Shown in pieces: positions 55,044 through 64,000 of a DNA stretch of 64,000 nt. The stretch's first letter is position 1. Each line of letters begins with the position of its first letter. Under the pieces are notes generated by a model that was given only the letters and a program-made list of their open reading frames with translations, was not told the DNA's origin and did not search any database. Where the stretch lies: assembly GCA_020740775.1 (NCBI GenBank), contig JAHEWK010000023.1:496001-560000 (forward strand), written 5' to 3'. A program made the translations under genes and the position numbers. This DNA comes from Ilyonectria destructans. Lineage: Eukaryota > Ascomycota > Sordariomycetes > Hypocreales > Nectriaceae.

Positions 55044-55560
55044 TCAAAGACGTCCCCTAGCCGGAGAAGTGCATATAACACCAGAGTAGCATACCACCCT
55101 AACGAGGTGCCTCCCCCGAGAACCGGAATAGTAAGACCCACCCGTCCAGAATTGCAGCCGAGAGCGATAGTCGATGCCGTGATCGCTGACCTCACTGGAC
55201 GATACACTAACGGAGCCAGAGCAACCTTGATACGTGATCCATACGCCATCAGCACTAATGCATAGCCTTGACGTTGGAGTGGGTGACACAGAGGATCAGA
55301 TGCAGATAGCGCAGCGGTCGGCGAGGGCGACGTGAGGGCGCTCAGGTCAAAAGTGCCAGCATCCGTAAGGAGACGTGTGCCGGTCTCGTCAAAACGGATG
55401 TATTCGGCGAACTCACCTATACCAAACGTGGCAAGGCAGTGGCCAGTCGTGGCATCCCAGATCTTAGGTCTTACCCCATGACGCCGATGCGAGACGCTGG
55501 CCGTCAGGCGTCACCGTACGCCGAATGTTAGCAGGAGCAAGTTATCCACTCCCCGGAAAA
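55044..55560 (-). pseudogene. NLR-type WD40 C-terminal fragment
   Basis: Reading leftwards in pieces: TPDGQRLAS, PKIWDATTGHCLATFGIGEF, EYIRFDETGTRLLTDAGTFDL, CISADGVWITYQG (in a shifted frame) and YRPVRSAITASTIALGCNSGRV. These are the final WD repeat and the conserved end of fungal NACHT-WD40 proteins. Frame shifts and lack of the NACHT part show decay. Confidence 0.7.
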
Positions 55561-56722
55561 TCTCCCATGCAATCGCGACCTTTTTGCCGCTATTGGCCCT
55601 CTGCCTGACGATGTCTTTTGGAGCAACTGGCAATACCTTACACATACAACGACCAAAATCCCAGCATCTCCATCTGCGTTCTTTCGAGCCCCTCCCCGTC
55701 GCGCAGCAGCATCACCAACCGTCAAGCCAGCCAGACAGGCTTTCGTTCTTTTAGCGGAAACGTCATGGCGACGTCCTCGATGGAACCGCGACAGACCGTT
55801 CGCAGCCCCGATTTAGACATCTCGGCCGCGCCCCCCGGTGCTACCAAGAACGCATGCTTCCCCACCGATACGAATACGGGCGATGGCTCTGACACGAGTG
55901 TGAGGTCCAGCGATGGCGGCGACTCGGCGTCAACTGGCGGTGTGCGTAACGACTCGGTCACCTTCCGCCAGCCGCGTAATCCTTCTTTGCCCCAGGGAAA
56001 CCCGCAACGGACGAATGCGTCGCGCATTCGCGCCAGCTCCCCGCCTCATTCAAGGTCAGCTTCCCTTGTTCGTCCATGTCTGAGTCTTTCTGTTTCAGCC
56101 CCCGCATACGCGACCCTAGGATCTGGTCAATCTGCCCAGCGTGAGCCATGTACCGAAGCTGTTCACTGTCTCCCAAATCGTCTCCCAAGCGGTGGCCAAC
56201 TGTACCATAGTTATATGCGTCTTGTCTGTACGTACCTCCATACGAGCATGCGCCATCTCGGAATCCCTCTGCCGGCTGCGATCTTGCGCACTCGATGGCA
56301 TGGCTCATTTTCATCTAAATCTTGGTCTCAGCCTGAGCCTCGCTGACACCTGCTCAACAGGCAGAGCTGCTTATAGCATGTGTTGGATTGTATAGATCGA
56401 TATCCTGACCTTAGTCAGAGGGGGTGTCAGATGACATAAAACCCCTCTCGAGAAAAGGGGGGGCCGGAGGCATCCTAGATCAAGACAATCAACAGATTCA
56501 GGATCCACACCCTATTGAGCATTAATCCCTGGATCGAATGTGTCGTACGCTATCCAACAGCATGTGAAATCTTAACGATCATAATGAATCCGAGAGTGGA
56601 ACTTTACATGCCTGTGGCCGGATTTCTCCATGATTCGTCGCGGGGAAGTCTCCGCTTCAAGACTTGCTCCACCGGCTTTCCAATCAGCTGGGATAATGAT
56701 GTGATAGTTGTTTGGACCCTGG
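55561..56722. other. GC-rich region with long overlapping frames of unknown status
   Basis: A 242-codon frame on + (55618-56346) overlaps frames of 100-118 codons on - across the same sequence. None shows a domain I recognise, so I leave them uncalled. A CCCCTCTCGAGAAAAGGGG hairpin is near 56443. Confidence 0.35.
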
Positions 56723-56933
56723 TACGGAAGTCCATAGGGGGCACAGTTCCAAAACCCCCGGCTCTCTTTTTTTTTATCACTAGACTAACCCCAATGTGTA
56801 TTTATCCTTCTGTTTAGCCGCATACGAGCCCGTATCGTAATTTCAATGAGAAAATTGCTTTACCGGTGTACAAGGGACCATCCGTTTCCCATTGCCGGGC
56901 CAATTTAGTATATGGTGAAAGGGGTATAAGGTT

Positions 56934-56961
56934 GCGTACGAGTTCGTACGAACTCGTACGC
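56934..56961. promoter_or_regulatory. 28-bp perfect palindrome upstream of the accessory gene
   Basis: GCGTACGAGTTCGT and its exact reverse complement are fused at 56947/56948. Related sites inside the same element are TACGAGCTCGTA (60291-60302), GTACGAACTAGTAC (about 60821), TACGGGCTCGTA (about 59849) and GTACGGGCGCGTAC (about 61204). These look like binding sites for an element-encoded protein. Confidence 0.8.
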
Positions 56962-57003
56962 ACACTTTCGCTGCTCTCTATCAACTTTCCACCTTCTTTC
57001 AGT

Positions 57004-57933
57004 ATGGAGCCCGCTTCACCTCCTCAAACAGAGTACTGTCCATCAGCGCAACAACGTACTCGTCATGTGGATATCCGTACGAAATTTCCGGGGGCTGTTT
57101 ATTGCCCGCATTGCGCTCAACGACTACCTACGGCTCTACACAATGCAGCCCCTATTTCGATCGACCTGACCGTTGATTCACCTTTAACCCAACGGACCTC
57201 TACGACAAAGAACATTGCCTCACGGGGCATAATCACTACTTCCTCTACAACTGTGCCAATGCCTGACACCTATCAGGCTTCGACTATAATGGCCGTACAG
57301 AACCGTCAGAGCAGTATCGCAGCCACACGGATCCGAAAGGACCCAGTCGTTGTCGAACTATCAGCAATCTTCTGGATTGGTAACGGCTATATCGATGATA
57401 GCATCCCAGGCATCACGATTCCAGTGTACAAGGGAATTCGGCACGCTGGAAAGCGTACTGGATCTGTTGAAGTCGTACTAGGGCGTAAGTTTTCATCCCA
57501 TAGCTCAATGATCAGATTCATCGTCGAGCAATGCGATGAACGCCTCAAGGAGAAAGAGTGGCAAGTCGTTCATTCCGTATCAACAGTTGGCGCTACTTCT
57601 GGACCCGTATACTTCCCTAGTGGAGCGTACAATACCGTTACGCTAGGAGATCTATTCAGCCAGGGGAATATCACCGTTACAAAGCAACGTGATACAGCCA
57701 ATCTCACTTTTTGGCTCTTCAACGAGGGACCCCGACCTGATGACGACTGTCAGAGGCCGTTGAGAGCCGCACGTGGCCGCAAAAGGGCTATTGATTACGG
57801 CCTTCTGATATGGACTCGGATATGTCAACGCCAAGCCCTATCAAGCCCAAGGTTCTACGTACGGCAAAGTCAGGGCGCGTATCAACCAGTAAGGACGAAT
57901 TCAAAGCCCCAGTGCTATCTCTGGTACCAATAA
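57004..57933 (+). CDS. IS3EU-like transposon accessory protein, copy 2 (frame change near its end)
   Basis: From ATG 57004 (MEPASPP) the frame repeats the layout of the 30066 protein: H-x12-C-P-H-C-A-Q-R (residues 21-37), PISIDLTVDSP at 50-60 (SUMO-interaction-like), and a folded-looking middle ending LGDLFSQGNITVTKQRDTAN then LTFWLFNEGPRP, aligned with AELFG...FFLVFYELLPPRP. Near 57805 the homologous tail moves to the next frame and continues to 58139 with STPSPIKPKVL, IKLEARSPIKTEVKDEV, i.e. three psi-K-x-E motifs. I see no intron there, so a one-base shift is likely, giving a shorter altered tail. It ends 250 bp before the convergent transposase. Confidence 0.75.
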   Translation: MEPASPPQTEYCPSAQQRTRHVDIRTKFPGAVYCPHCAQRLPTALHNAAPISIDLTVDSPLTQRTSTTKNIASRGIITTSSTTVPMPDTYQASTIMAVQNRQSSIAATRIRKDPVVVELSAIFWIGNGYIDDSIPGITIPVYKGIRHAGKRTGSVEVVLGRKFSSHSSMIRFIVEQCDERLKEKEWQVVHSVSTVGATSGPVYFPSGAYNTVTLGDLFSQGNITVTKQRDTANLTFWLFNEGPRPDDDCQRPLRAARGRKRAIDYGLLIWTRICQRQALSSPRFYVRQSQGAYQPVRTNSKPQCYLWYQ

Positions 57934-58184
57934 AGCTCGAAGCTCGAAGCCCCATCAAGACTGAAGTCAAGGATGAGGTTATCGCGGGGTGTATTACAGT
58001 CACAGATACAGCTTCGAACGATGCCGCACTGAGTGATCCTTTTACAAGCAATATCGAACAGTCAGAAACACAGGGGGGTTCACCTGAGAAGAAGCTTCCT
58101 TTTCGAGCTGGGAGGGGGAAGAATAAGAATATAGATTAATTTGAGTGCGAAATGCTTTAATTATGTATGTATTTGGTTATATGG

Positions 58185-59808
58185 TTAGTCCTCCTGCTCG
58201 TCAACATCATCAATCTCCTCTCCAATCTCATTTTCGAGCCTATCAAGCGTAGTGGCATCAATATCATTCGCTGCCAAATGATCTCGTACGCGGTCCAGTC
58301 CACCAGTAGGTGTTGATAGTAGCTCTAGAGCTGGTGATTCTTCATTGATAATATACTGCTGCAAATGCTGCCGTAAGAAGAGATATGTAGAAAGATGTAG
58401 CCGTTCTACTGGATCTTGCGGGTAGTCTTGGCGGCTTTGGAGTATGCGATCGCAAATAGCTATCGTATGCTCAGGTAAGTAAGCGTCAAGGTCAATATGG
58501 TCTTCTGCGAAGATATTCTGAAGTGTATCTAGTCGTTCCTGAGGGATAACCTCTGCCCAGCTTCTGACTTGTCGGGCCTCGGGCTGAAAGTAAAGGTTCC
58601 ATGGTTGCCCGGGAACAACATGTGGCCTATTGCGCTGTTTACGAATGTAATGCACATTCCACATGTGTACGAAGTCGGCGAATTCCTCTCTCAAAATTGG
58701 CATAAAGATATAAAGCATCGCAATACGGTCGGGTACGGAATCATCCGAGAAATATGAAACTCCCGTGATTTCAGAGAAATACTCCTAAGAATACATTAAT
58801 ATGCCATCATAAATAAAGATATCAGTCTATACTTACCCGCCAGAACTTAGCCCTGCCTCGACTTAGCCGAAGCCACCAGCTTTCAATCTTCTGATTATTC
58901 GTGCTCTTGCCGTAGGCCCAACAGTCTTGGAAGCGCACGTCTTGCCGAATACTATCCCGTACACGCACGCGTTCTTTCGAAAGGTAGAAATGTGCTCCAG
59001 CCATTAGAATTGTCTCTCGGCCGCGGTCTGAACGGATGATATTGGGCATTGTTTGGCGTTCTGAAAGTACGTAAAGGTATTGCGCAACAACACTCCGTGA
59101 CGTATTGGCTGATATGCCAATATAAAACCACGTAATAAACCGTGAGTATACGTCAATTGAAGCGTAAATCTCAAAGCCCCAAGCCTTCAGTTTATCATAG
59201 GCATCAAGAGACCACATAAAGTCAGGGCCAGGGGCTGTCCATCCACCTCGGCGATATCGCATCGTATTCCAACGTTCGGTAATACTTCCAGGATAAAACT
59301 CACGAAAGCCTTCGTACAGCGCCCGGCGACTGAGTACGAGTCCAGCTCGACGGACCTTTGCGTAGAGATACGTACGGCCAAAGTCTTTAAGCTTAGTGCT
59401 CTGTTCGGACTCGCTTTCAAAGAAACGGCGCAATTCGCGTAGGCTTTCTGATATCTGCTCGGGGTCTTGCCGGCGCCAAAGCCCAAGGTCCCGGCGTATG
59501 CGTTCAAGTCCAGTCTTCGTGATAATAAAGCCGTCAGAATGAAGCTTCAGAAGCATAAAGTGATCATTCAAGACCTTATTAAAGAATAAATCTTTAATAT
59601 GCTGACGAAGGTGTTCTGAGTCTTTGGTGTATTGTTTGACTGAGATATTCCAACTTTTGAGGCTGCAATACACGGTCGTACGTCCCACTATGACGTGGAA
59701 ATGCTTATTAAGGCGCGTGACGATTTGATCGTATGTAAGATAGTCATCATTCTTCCATTGTTGAATTTGTATGCGAAATGAAGATAAGTCAATCGAAGGG
59801 CGGCCCAT
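58185..59808 (-). CDS. IS3EU-like DDE transposase, intact
   Basis: Exons 59808-58837 and 58784-58185, with a 52-nt intron (GTAAGT...TTCTTAG), give about 523 residues. An N-terminal HTH region (MGRPSIDLSSFRIQIQQWKN, YDQIVTRLNKHF) is followed by a spacer and an integrase-type catalytic core: FMWSLDAYDKL (Asp202), IIRSDRGRE (Asp261) and STNNQKIESWW (Glu309). A C-terminal Asp/Glu-rich tail follows (EEIDDVDEQED). The frame is clean, so this copy may supply transposase for both elements. Confidence 0.88.
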
Positions 59809-60326
59809 TGCGTTGACTTGCGGGCTCGTATGAGGCCGTGACGAGAAGTACGGGCTCGTACTAAAAATCGAAAATTCCAGCTTTGGATTCAATCGGGGGC
59901 TGGAAATCTTTTTCGCATGGCCGCGTACGTGGCCGTACGAGAGCGTAATCTTAATTTTTGAGCTAGAGCCTAATTAGGCAATTCAGGGGCAAAGCTACTA
60001 GTGGTCGTTAGTAATCATACAATATACAACCAGACTCTACCCAGCAATACTCCCCAGATTTTAAGGCAAATATATTACATCTTCCTCACATTAAAAACAA
60101 TTAAAGACTAAAGTAAATTTCATTTCAGGCCCTAGCTAGCAATTAGGTATTATAATGCTCTGTATGCCTCTTGCAGTCGTACGCAAAAGTTTCGTTTATA
60201 TTTTTGCTTAGATTACAAAAAGAAATTTTACCTTAGAATCTCAGAACAGGGGTGGTAGGAAATAACTAAGTAGACTAGGAAAAGGGTCGGTACGAGCTCG
60301 TATTCTCATGTAAAGGGTGATATACC

Positions 60327-61153
60327 TCAGTCTTTCCTCAAAGGGGTGGCCCCCTTCTTTCTCTTCTTCTTGTCAGCAGCATCCTTAAAGAACTTAGACA
60401 TCTTCAAGAGCGTCTTGCGGTCAAAGTCCTCCATCGGGTCCGTACTGTCACTATTAGAGTCGAAGTCATCGGCCTTGCGCTTGGTGCTTTGCTTGCCTAC
60501 TACTAATTAGTACTGTATATAGGTGCGTAAGTGTAAGTACTCACCGAGAGAACATGCCTGGCTAGAACGGTTCCAGTCGCAATTGGCACAAGCATGCAGG
60601 TAAGTGTCAGAGACAATACACTTGTTGAAGGAGCCGTTTTGGCCCGTACACTTGTTGCAGCGCTCCGTATCCTCACGTTCGTCACCGTACAGGTGGCGGA
60701 GCATAGTATCACAATTCTGACTGCCGCGAAAGTTAAGGACAGGGGCGGTCTTCTTCATAGACTTGCTGTCAGTCTTATAGTTGAGCTCAAGCAGACGTAC
60801 TTCCTGATACAAGTTAGTACGAACTAGTACGCTGATCTGCGGGTATAAACCTTAGTGGAGTCAATAGCAGCAAAACCCTTCTTACTGCTACCCTTCAGAG
60901 CATTCATCAGAGCCCAAACGGTAAGATCCGGGTTCTCAGTGGGCTGTTCGCCCTTGTATGTGAACGTATAAGTATCGATCTCCAGCACTTCCTTAGGCAG
61001 CTGGCCGAATTTTTCCTCTCCAAAATCCTCACGTAGGAGGTCGATAGCAGCCTTACGAAGCAGATTGTCCTGTTTCTCTTTTTCCTTTTCGAGTCGCTCT
61101 CTCTCCTTCTCCGCCTCCTTGTCCTTGTCACCCTTCTTGCGAGCGCCGGCCAT
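60327..61153 (-). CDS. DUF3716-like Cys-rich cargo protein
   Basis: Exons 61153-60851, 60803-60545 and 60496-60327 (introns of 47 and 48 nt; the first has TACTAACT before CAG) give 243 residues. The N-terminus is Lys/Glu-rich coiled coil (EKERERLEKEKEKQ). The middle carries CNKCTGQNGSFNKCIVSD and HACANCDWNRSSQACSLG, the C-x2-C-x7-C...C-x2-C-x7-C pattern of the fungal DUF3716 family. The tail is acidic then Lys-rich (DKKKRKKG), like a nuclear signal. The family's role is unknown. It lies between the transposase and the right TIR, with CGTACG-type sites at both ends. Confidence 0.8.
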
Positions 61154-61708
61154 GATGGGCAATCTGTAGTCGTACGAAGCCGAAGTGTGTCGAATCTGCT
61201 TACGTACGGGCGCGTACGGAGATGCATCGCGTCTGGAAGGCTTGTGGGGTTCCTGCCTGGGTAACGGTTAGCCTGGGTCAGTACGTACTGCGGAAAATCG
61301 TAGGGCGCGTGGGTCCGCCAATATGGGCAAAATGCATATCAAAATGTAGCACGTAACCATGCGATATCGTAGCTGATTGAACGCCCACGTAAAGCGCATG
61401 GCGGTGGCGTTATTTTGATGCAAAAGAAGGCTATTCTTACCTTCAAATTGTAGTTGAAGAAGGAAGAAGAAAGGAAAGAGACCCTCGTAGCCTGTTGTGA
61501 GGAGAATTAGGCGTGCGCACGTGACTAGCTGGCCATGAATGCAAGTTGATTTTGGATGACTAAGCGATTTGAGGGAGCGATTATGCTTCAAACGGGGCCG
61601 CACGGTGGGTGTGCCCCTACCCAAAAACAACCACAAATTGGGTTTTGGAACTGTGCCCCCTATGGACTTCCGTAAACAGCCGCTAGTCAGGAAGAATTTT
61701 TACAGGAG

Positions 61709-61768
61709 AGAGTTGACCAGAATATACACACATCCAATGAGATGCCTCACAGAATCACGGCTCGTGAC
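61709..61768. repeat. Dispersed repeat, partial copy 3
   Basis: GACCAGAATATACACACATCC, then CTCACAGAATCACGGCTCGT, matches the second half of the 26617 and 37997 copies. It lies just outside the IS3EU-like element. Confidence 0.6.
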
Positions 61769-62090
61769 ACCGGGCAGAACACATAGCAAAGAGGCAATAC
61801 CAGGCGAGCAAGAAGTCATCTTATCTGGAGCGCTGGGCACACCTTGCAGAACCACGGCAAAGCCCTTGAGATATGGCGGTCAGATTGTTCCGACTGCGAC
61901 AGTCTGTTAGCAACACTAGCAAAAGGCATCACGAATAGTGCGGTAGGTATTCGTATGCTTCCAAATATAGTTGGCAGCGCGGGATGATAACCTTTTAAGC
62001 TTGTCTATATTGAAATCTGTCTATTCGGTTATCTAAGATCCCCTTCCTGCGACTTCCCCGTCTATCACTACCCGATTGTGTGCTAGGCAA

Positions 62091-62867
62091 TTACCACGGA
62101 AGCGGGGTGCCGTCATAGTTCTTGAACTTTCCGCCAAACTCAGCCCGGGTGGCAGTGTCGACCAACTTCAAGAGACCAGTAACGCTAGTTTCGACGTCAA
62201 TGGCGCCAACAGAGGCTGGGTCAATGCCGGGAGGCGTGAATGAGGTGGCCATGTCGGTCAGAACCAAGCCGGGGTGCACCGTATAGGTGGTGAGCCAGGG
62301 CTCCTCAAAGTGAAGGCGGGAGACGAGCCAGTTGATGGCCGTCTTGCTGGCACCGTAGGGGCTGAAGACCTGGGGGAAGGCGGCGAGGGCCTCCTGGCTG
62401 CCGATGCTGCCGATCAGGGTCGAGATGGGGAAGAAGATGGGGTTGCCGGTGGGGCTGGCCTGAAGCAGGGGGGAGACGGCCTGGAACAGCGTCACTGGGC
62501 CGATGGAGTTGGTGTTGAAGTGGTCTCGGAGCGACTCGGGCGTCGTCTTCGAGACGGTGGTGCCCGAGTGCGCGATGCCGGCGTTGGCAATGACGACATC
62601 GAGGGACTTGATGCCGTGATCCTTCTGGAGCTGCGCAACGGCCGCGGCGGGATCAGCGTCAACCTGCGAGTCGAGCTTGAGGATGATGAGCTTGCTGCCC
62701 TCGCCCTTGGGCAGCGAGTTGAGCGTGGCCGCCTTCGCGGGGTCTCTGGCCGTGGCTACGACGGTGACTCCAGGTCGCAGGAGGAGCTTCTCGGTGAAGC
62801 CCTTGCCGATACCTCGGTTGGCGCCGGTGATGAAGTAGGTCTTGGGTGCAGACATTTTGTATTGCAT
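62091..62867 (-). CDS. Short-chain dehydrogenase/reductase (norsolorinic-acid-ketoreductase-like)
   Basis: A single exon of 258 codons from ATG 62867 (or the in-frame ATG at 62855, MSAPKTYFITG). It has the classical SDR features: TGANRGIG cofactor motif near residue 15, ANAG near 95, the serine in FPISTLIGS and the catalytic YGASK near 172. This fits the sub-family that includes aflatoxin ketoreductase-type enzymes and the C-factor-like SDRs; the substrate is unknown. The frame is intact, with balanced codon use, and the gene is isolated from other biosynthetic genes in view. Confidence 0.92.
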   Translation of the reverse strand: MQYKMSAPKTYFITGANRGIGKGFTEKLLLRPGVTVVATARDPAKAATLNSLPKGEGSKLIILKLDSQVDADPAAAVAQLQKDHGIKSLDVVIANAGIAHSGTTVSKTTPESLRDHFNTNSIGPVTLFQAVSPLLQASPTGNPIFFPISTLIGSIGSQEALAAFPQVFSPYGASKTAINWLVSRLHFEEPWLTTYTVHPGLVLTDMATSFTPPGIDPASVGAIDVETSVTGLLKLVDTATRAEFGGKFKNYDGTPLPW

Positions 62868-62899
62868 CAAAGAGGAGTGTAAGTGTTAGTAAATGTTGA

Positions 62900-64000
62900 G
62901 GTGTTAGTGAGAGCGTTGTGACAAGAAAACCACAATTGTCAGGCCATCTCGTTCCCGTCTTATACCAAAGGCCAATAGAGTATTATGTCATAAATACGGT
63001 GTGTTTGCCAACAGCTTTTATGATTCCATATGCTTAGCAATCCAAATATCGTACTCGCAGTGTAACTACTCCTCTCACAGGCTTAGCTTGCCTTTGATGA
63101 CATATTAATTTTTATATAATGCACTATTCGTAATTACCATTTCACAAGCCATTGACAGTGTCGGGAGGGGTAAAAGCAGCGGCCCGGGGGCAATTAATGT
63201 GATGGAGCCGCCGGCGTTTTTATTAGCCCGAAGTCGAACTACTCGCCGGCGTTATTTATAATTAATGCGATTTCCACTAGCTTAGTCCTAGCGGCCTGAC
63301 ATGTTAACAGGCCGCCACTCAACTCCAACCCCGGAATATAATTAACTTGACATAGACCGTCTTTTCGCGGGCAAGAGATTTGTTATATTCTAGACGATAG
63401 CAAGAGCGCCATGTCATAGTTCGGAGTCGCGATTCTGAGCATGTTGCTGGAGGTGGCTAAAGCATCGACACTCGTCGAAATTAGCCCAGCCCATCGAAGG
63501 ATTCCTTCATTGTTCAACTGTCAGGTTCAGTATGTAATTGGAGTTCGTCATTCGCCATAACGGCAGTTTGTCATGAAAGATGTCGATATGTTCACTGTAG
63601 CCGCCATCCGTTCGCCACTATAGAGTTCCAGTGAACAATGATCTTATTGGATTGGATTGGAGCTGGATCCGAGGGTCGCTCCAATCCAGTCCAGAGGTGA
63701 AGGCGTGCTGCCTCCTGGATATCCAGAACCGATCCACATCATATTTTGGGAATTGATAGGGGTGGTACACCATTTTGATACGCGTGCTACACCTTACGCG
63801 TGCTACACTTTTTGCAGCCTTCTATTGGTCCAAGAAACTTGTCGGGCCGTCAGGTCACCCCGCACAAGGCGGTGAAGCCAGTCCGCTCCACCACGCCTTA
63901 ACAGCGATGTCACAGCGGTGTTTTCGTGGAGTAACTGGGTCATCACAGGCATAGAATGGAAGTAAATGGCCCAGCGACGACGGCCGTGGACGGTAGGTAT
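62900..64000. other. Right-edge intergenic region
   Basis: No coding sequence or repeat that I can support. It begins with the 5' flank of the SDR gene. Confidence 0.5.

Larger units (their letters stand above)
56723..61674. mobile_element. IS3EU-like DNA transposon, copy 2 (4.95 kb), with cargo
   Basis: Inverted ends TACGGAAGTCCATAGGGGGC... match perfectly over 35 bp (56723-56757 and 61640-61674). They start with the same TACGG as copy 1, though otherwise different. No 6-bp duplication is visible (CCCTGG versus AACAGC), so one flank may have changed or the copy is older than its ends suggest. Three genes lie inside: the accessory protein (+), an intact transposase (-) and a DUF3716-like gene (-). 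CGTACG-type palindromes are scattered around their promoters. Confidence 0.87.

Noticed and set aside
55618..56346. 242-codon plus-strand frame as a gene
   Set aside because: Low-complexity and GC-driven, with long frames on the other strand; no domain or splice support.
56723..61674. IS3EU-like copy 2 as a Tc1/mariner element with TA duplication
   Set aside because: TA flanks are formally possible, but the transposase is of the SNQ(R/K)IESWW integrase type and copy 1 shows a 6-bp duplication outside TACGG.
1..64000. CRISPR arrays, bacterial operons or riboswitches
   Set aside because: None seen; the intron-bearing genes and transposon set are those of a fungus.

Overview
The window is nuclear DNA of a filamentous ascomycete (Pezizomycotina). 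The evidence is: spliceosomal introns of about 47-85 nt with GT...CTAAC/CTGAC...AG signals; Zn2Cys6, bZIP, bHLH and Myb-like regulators; NACHT/WD40 NLR remains; a SidF/SidL-type siderophore acyltransferase; and a typically fungal transposon set (hAT, Fot1/pogo, MULE, Helitron, Tad/I-type LINE, TGTAACGG-type LTRs). I do not name the species. The region looks like a gene-poor, transposon-rich accessory compartment: a few intact host genes stand between nested insertions and broken genes.

Layout. 1-4.6 kb: a Zn2Cys6 regulator cut inside its zinc cluster by a hAT element (perfect 8-bp target duplication), divergent from an intact GliI/ACC-synthase-like aminotransferase. 4.9-14.2 kb: a truncated Helitron, a decayed MULE, an MFS pseudogene split by a hAT-type MITE, a TA-flanked MITE and a solo LTR. 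14.2-17.4 kb: LINE, LTR, MITE and Fot1 fragments. 17.7-29.2 kb is the quietest host part: a PD-(D/E)XK protein, a bHLH protein, a bZIP protein and a long-chain acyl-CoA synthetase. 29.7-35 kb: a complete IS3EU-like DNA transposon, a solo LTR, an interrupted pogo transposase and a rearranged LTR/MITE block. 36.3-42.5 kb: a disordered protein, the siderophore acyltransferase and a CxxC-rich protein. 42.8-47.6 kb: a broken MDR reductase and a broken fatty-acyl-CoA-reductase-like gene, the latter split by an apparently intact 3.0-kb hAT transposon. 47.9-56.3 kb: hAT, Zn2Cys6, NACHT and WD40 remains, two Myb-like genes, a small metallothionein and a BTB gene. 56.7-61.7 kb: a second, larger IS3EU-like element with three genes. 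62.1-62.9 kb: a short-chain dehydrogenase.

The most interesting unit is the pair of IS3EU-like transposons (29732-33312 and 56723-61674). Both have TIRs starting TACGG and a minus-strand DDE transposase of the SNQ(R/K)IESWW type. Both also carry a convergent plus-strand accessory protein with a conserved N-terminal H-x12-C-x2-C motif, an IDLT SUMO-interaction-like motif and a C-terminal cluster of psi-K-x-E SUMO-acceptor-like sites. The larger copy also carries a DUF3716-like Cys-rich gene and many CGTACG-type palindromes near its promoters. I propose a transposon-encoded accessory system that engages host SUMO machinery.

Several insertions are dated by intact target duplications inside genes: TF/hAT, MFS/MITE, FAR/hAT, LTR/MITE and Fot1/solo LTR. 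Intact transposase reading frames beside RIP-like nonsense changes suggest both recent and old activity.
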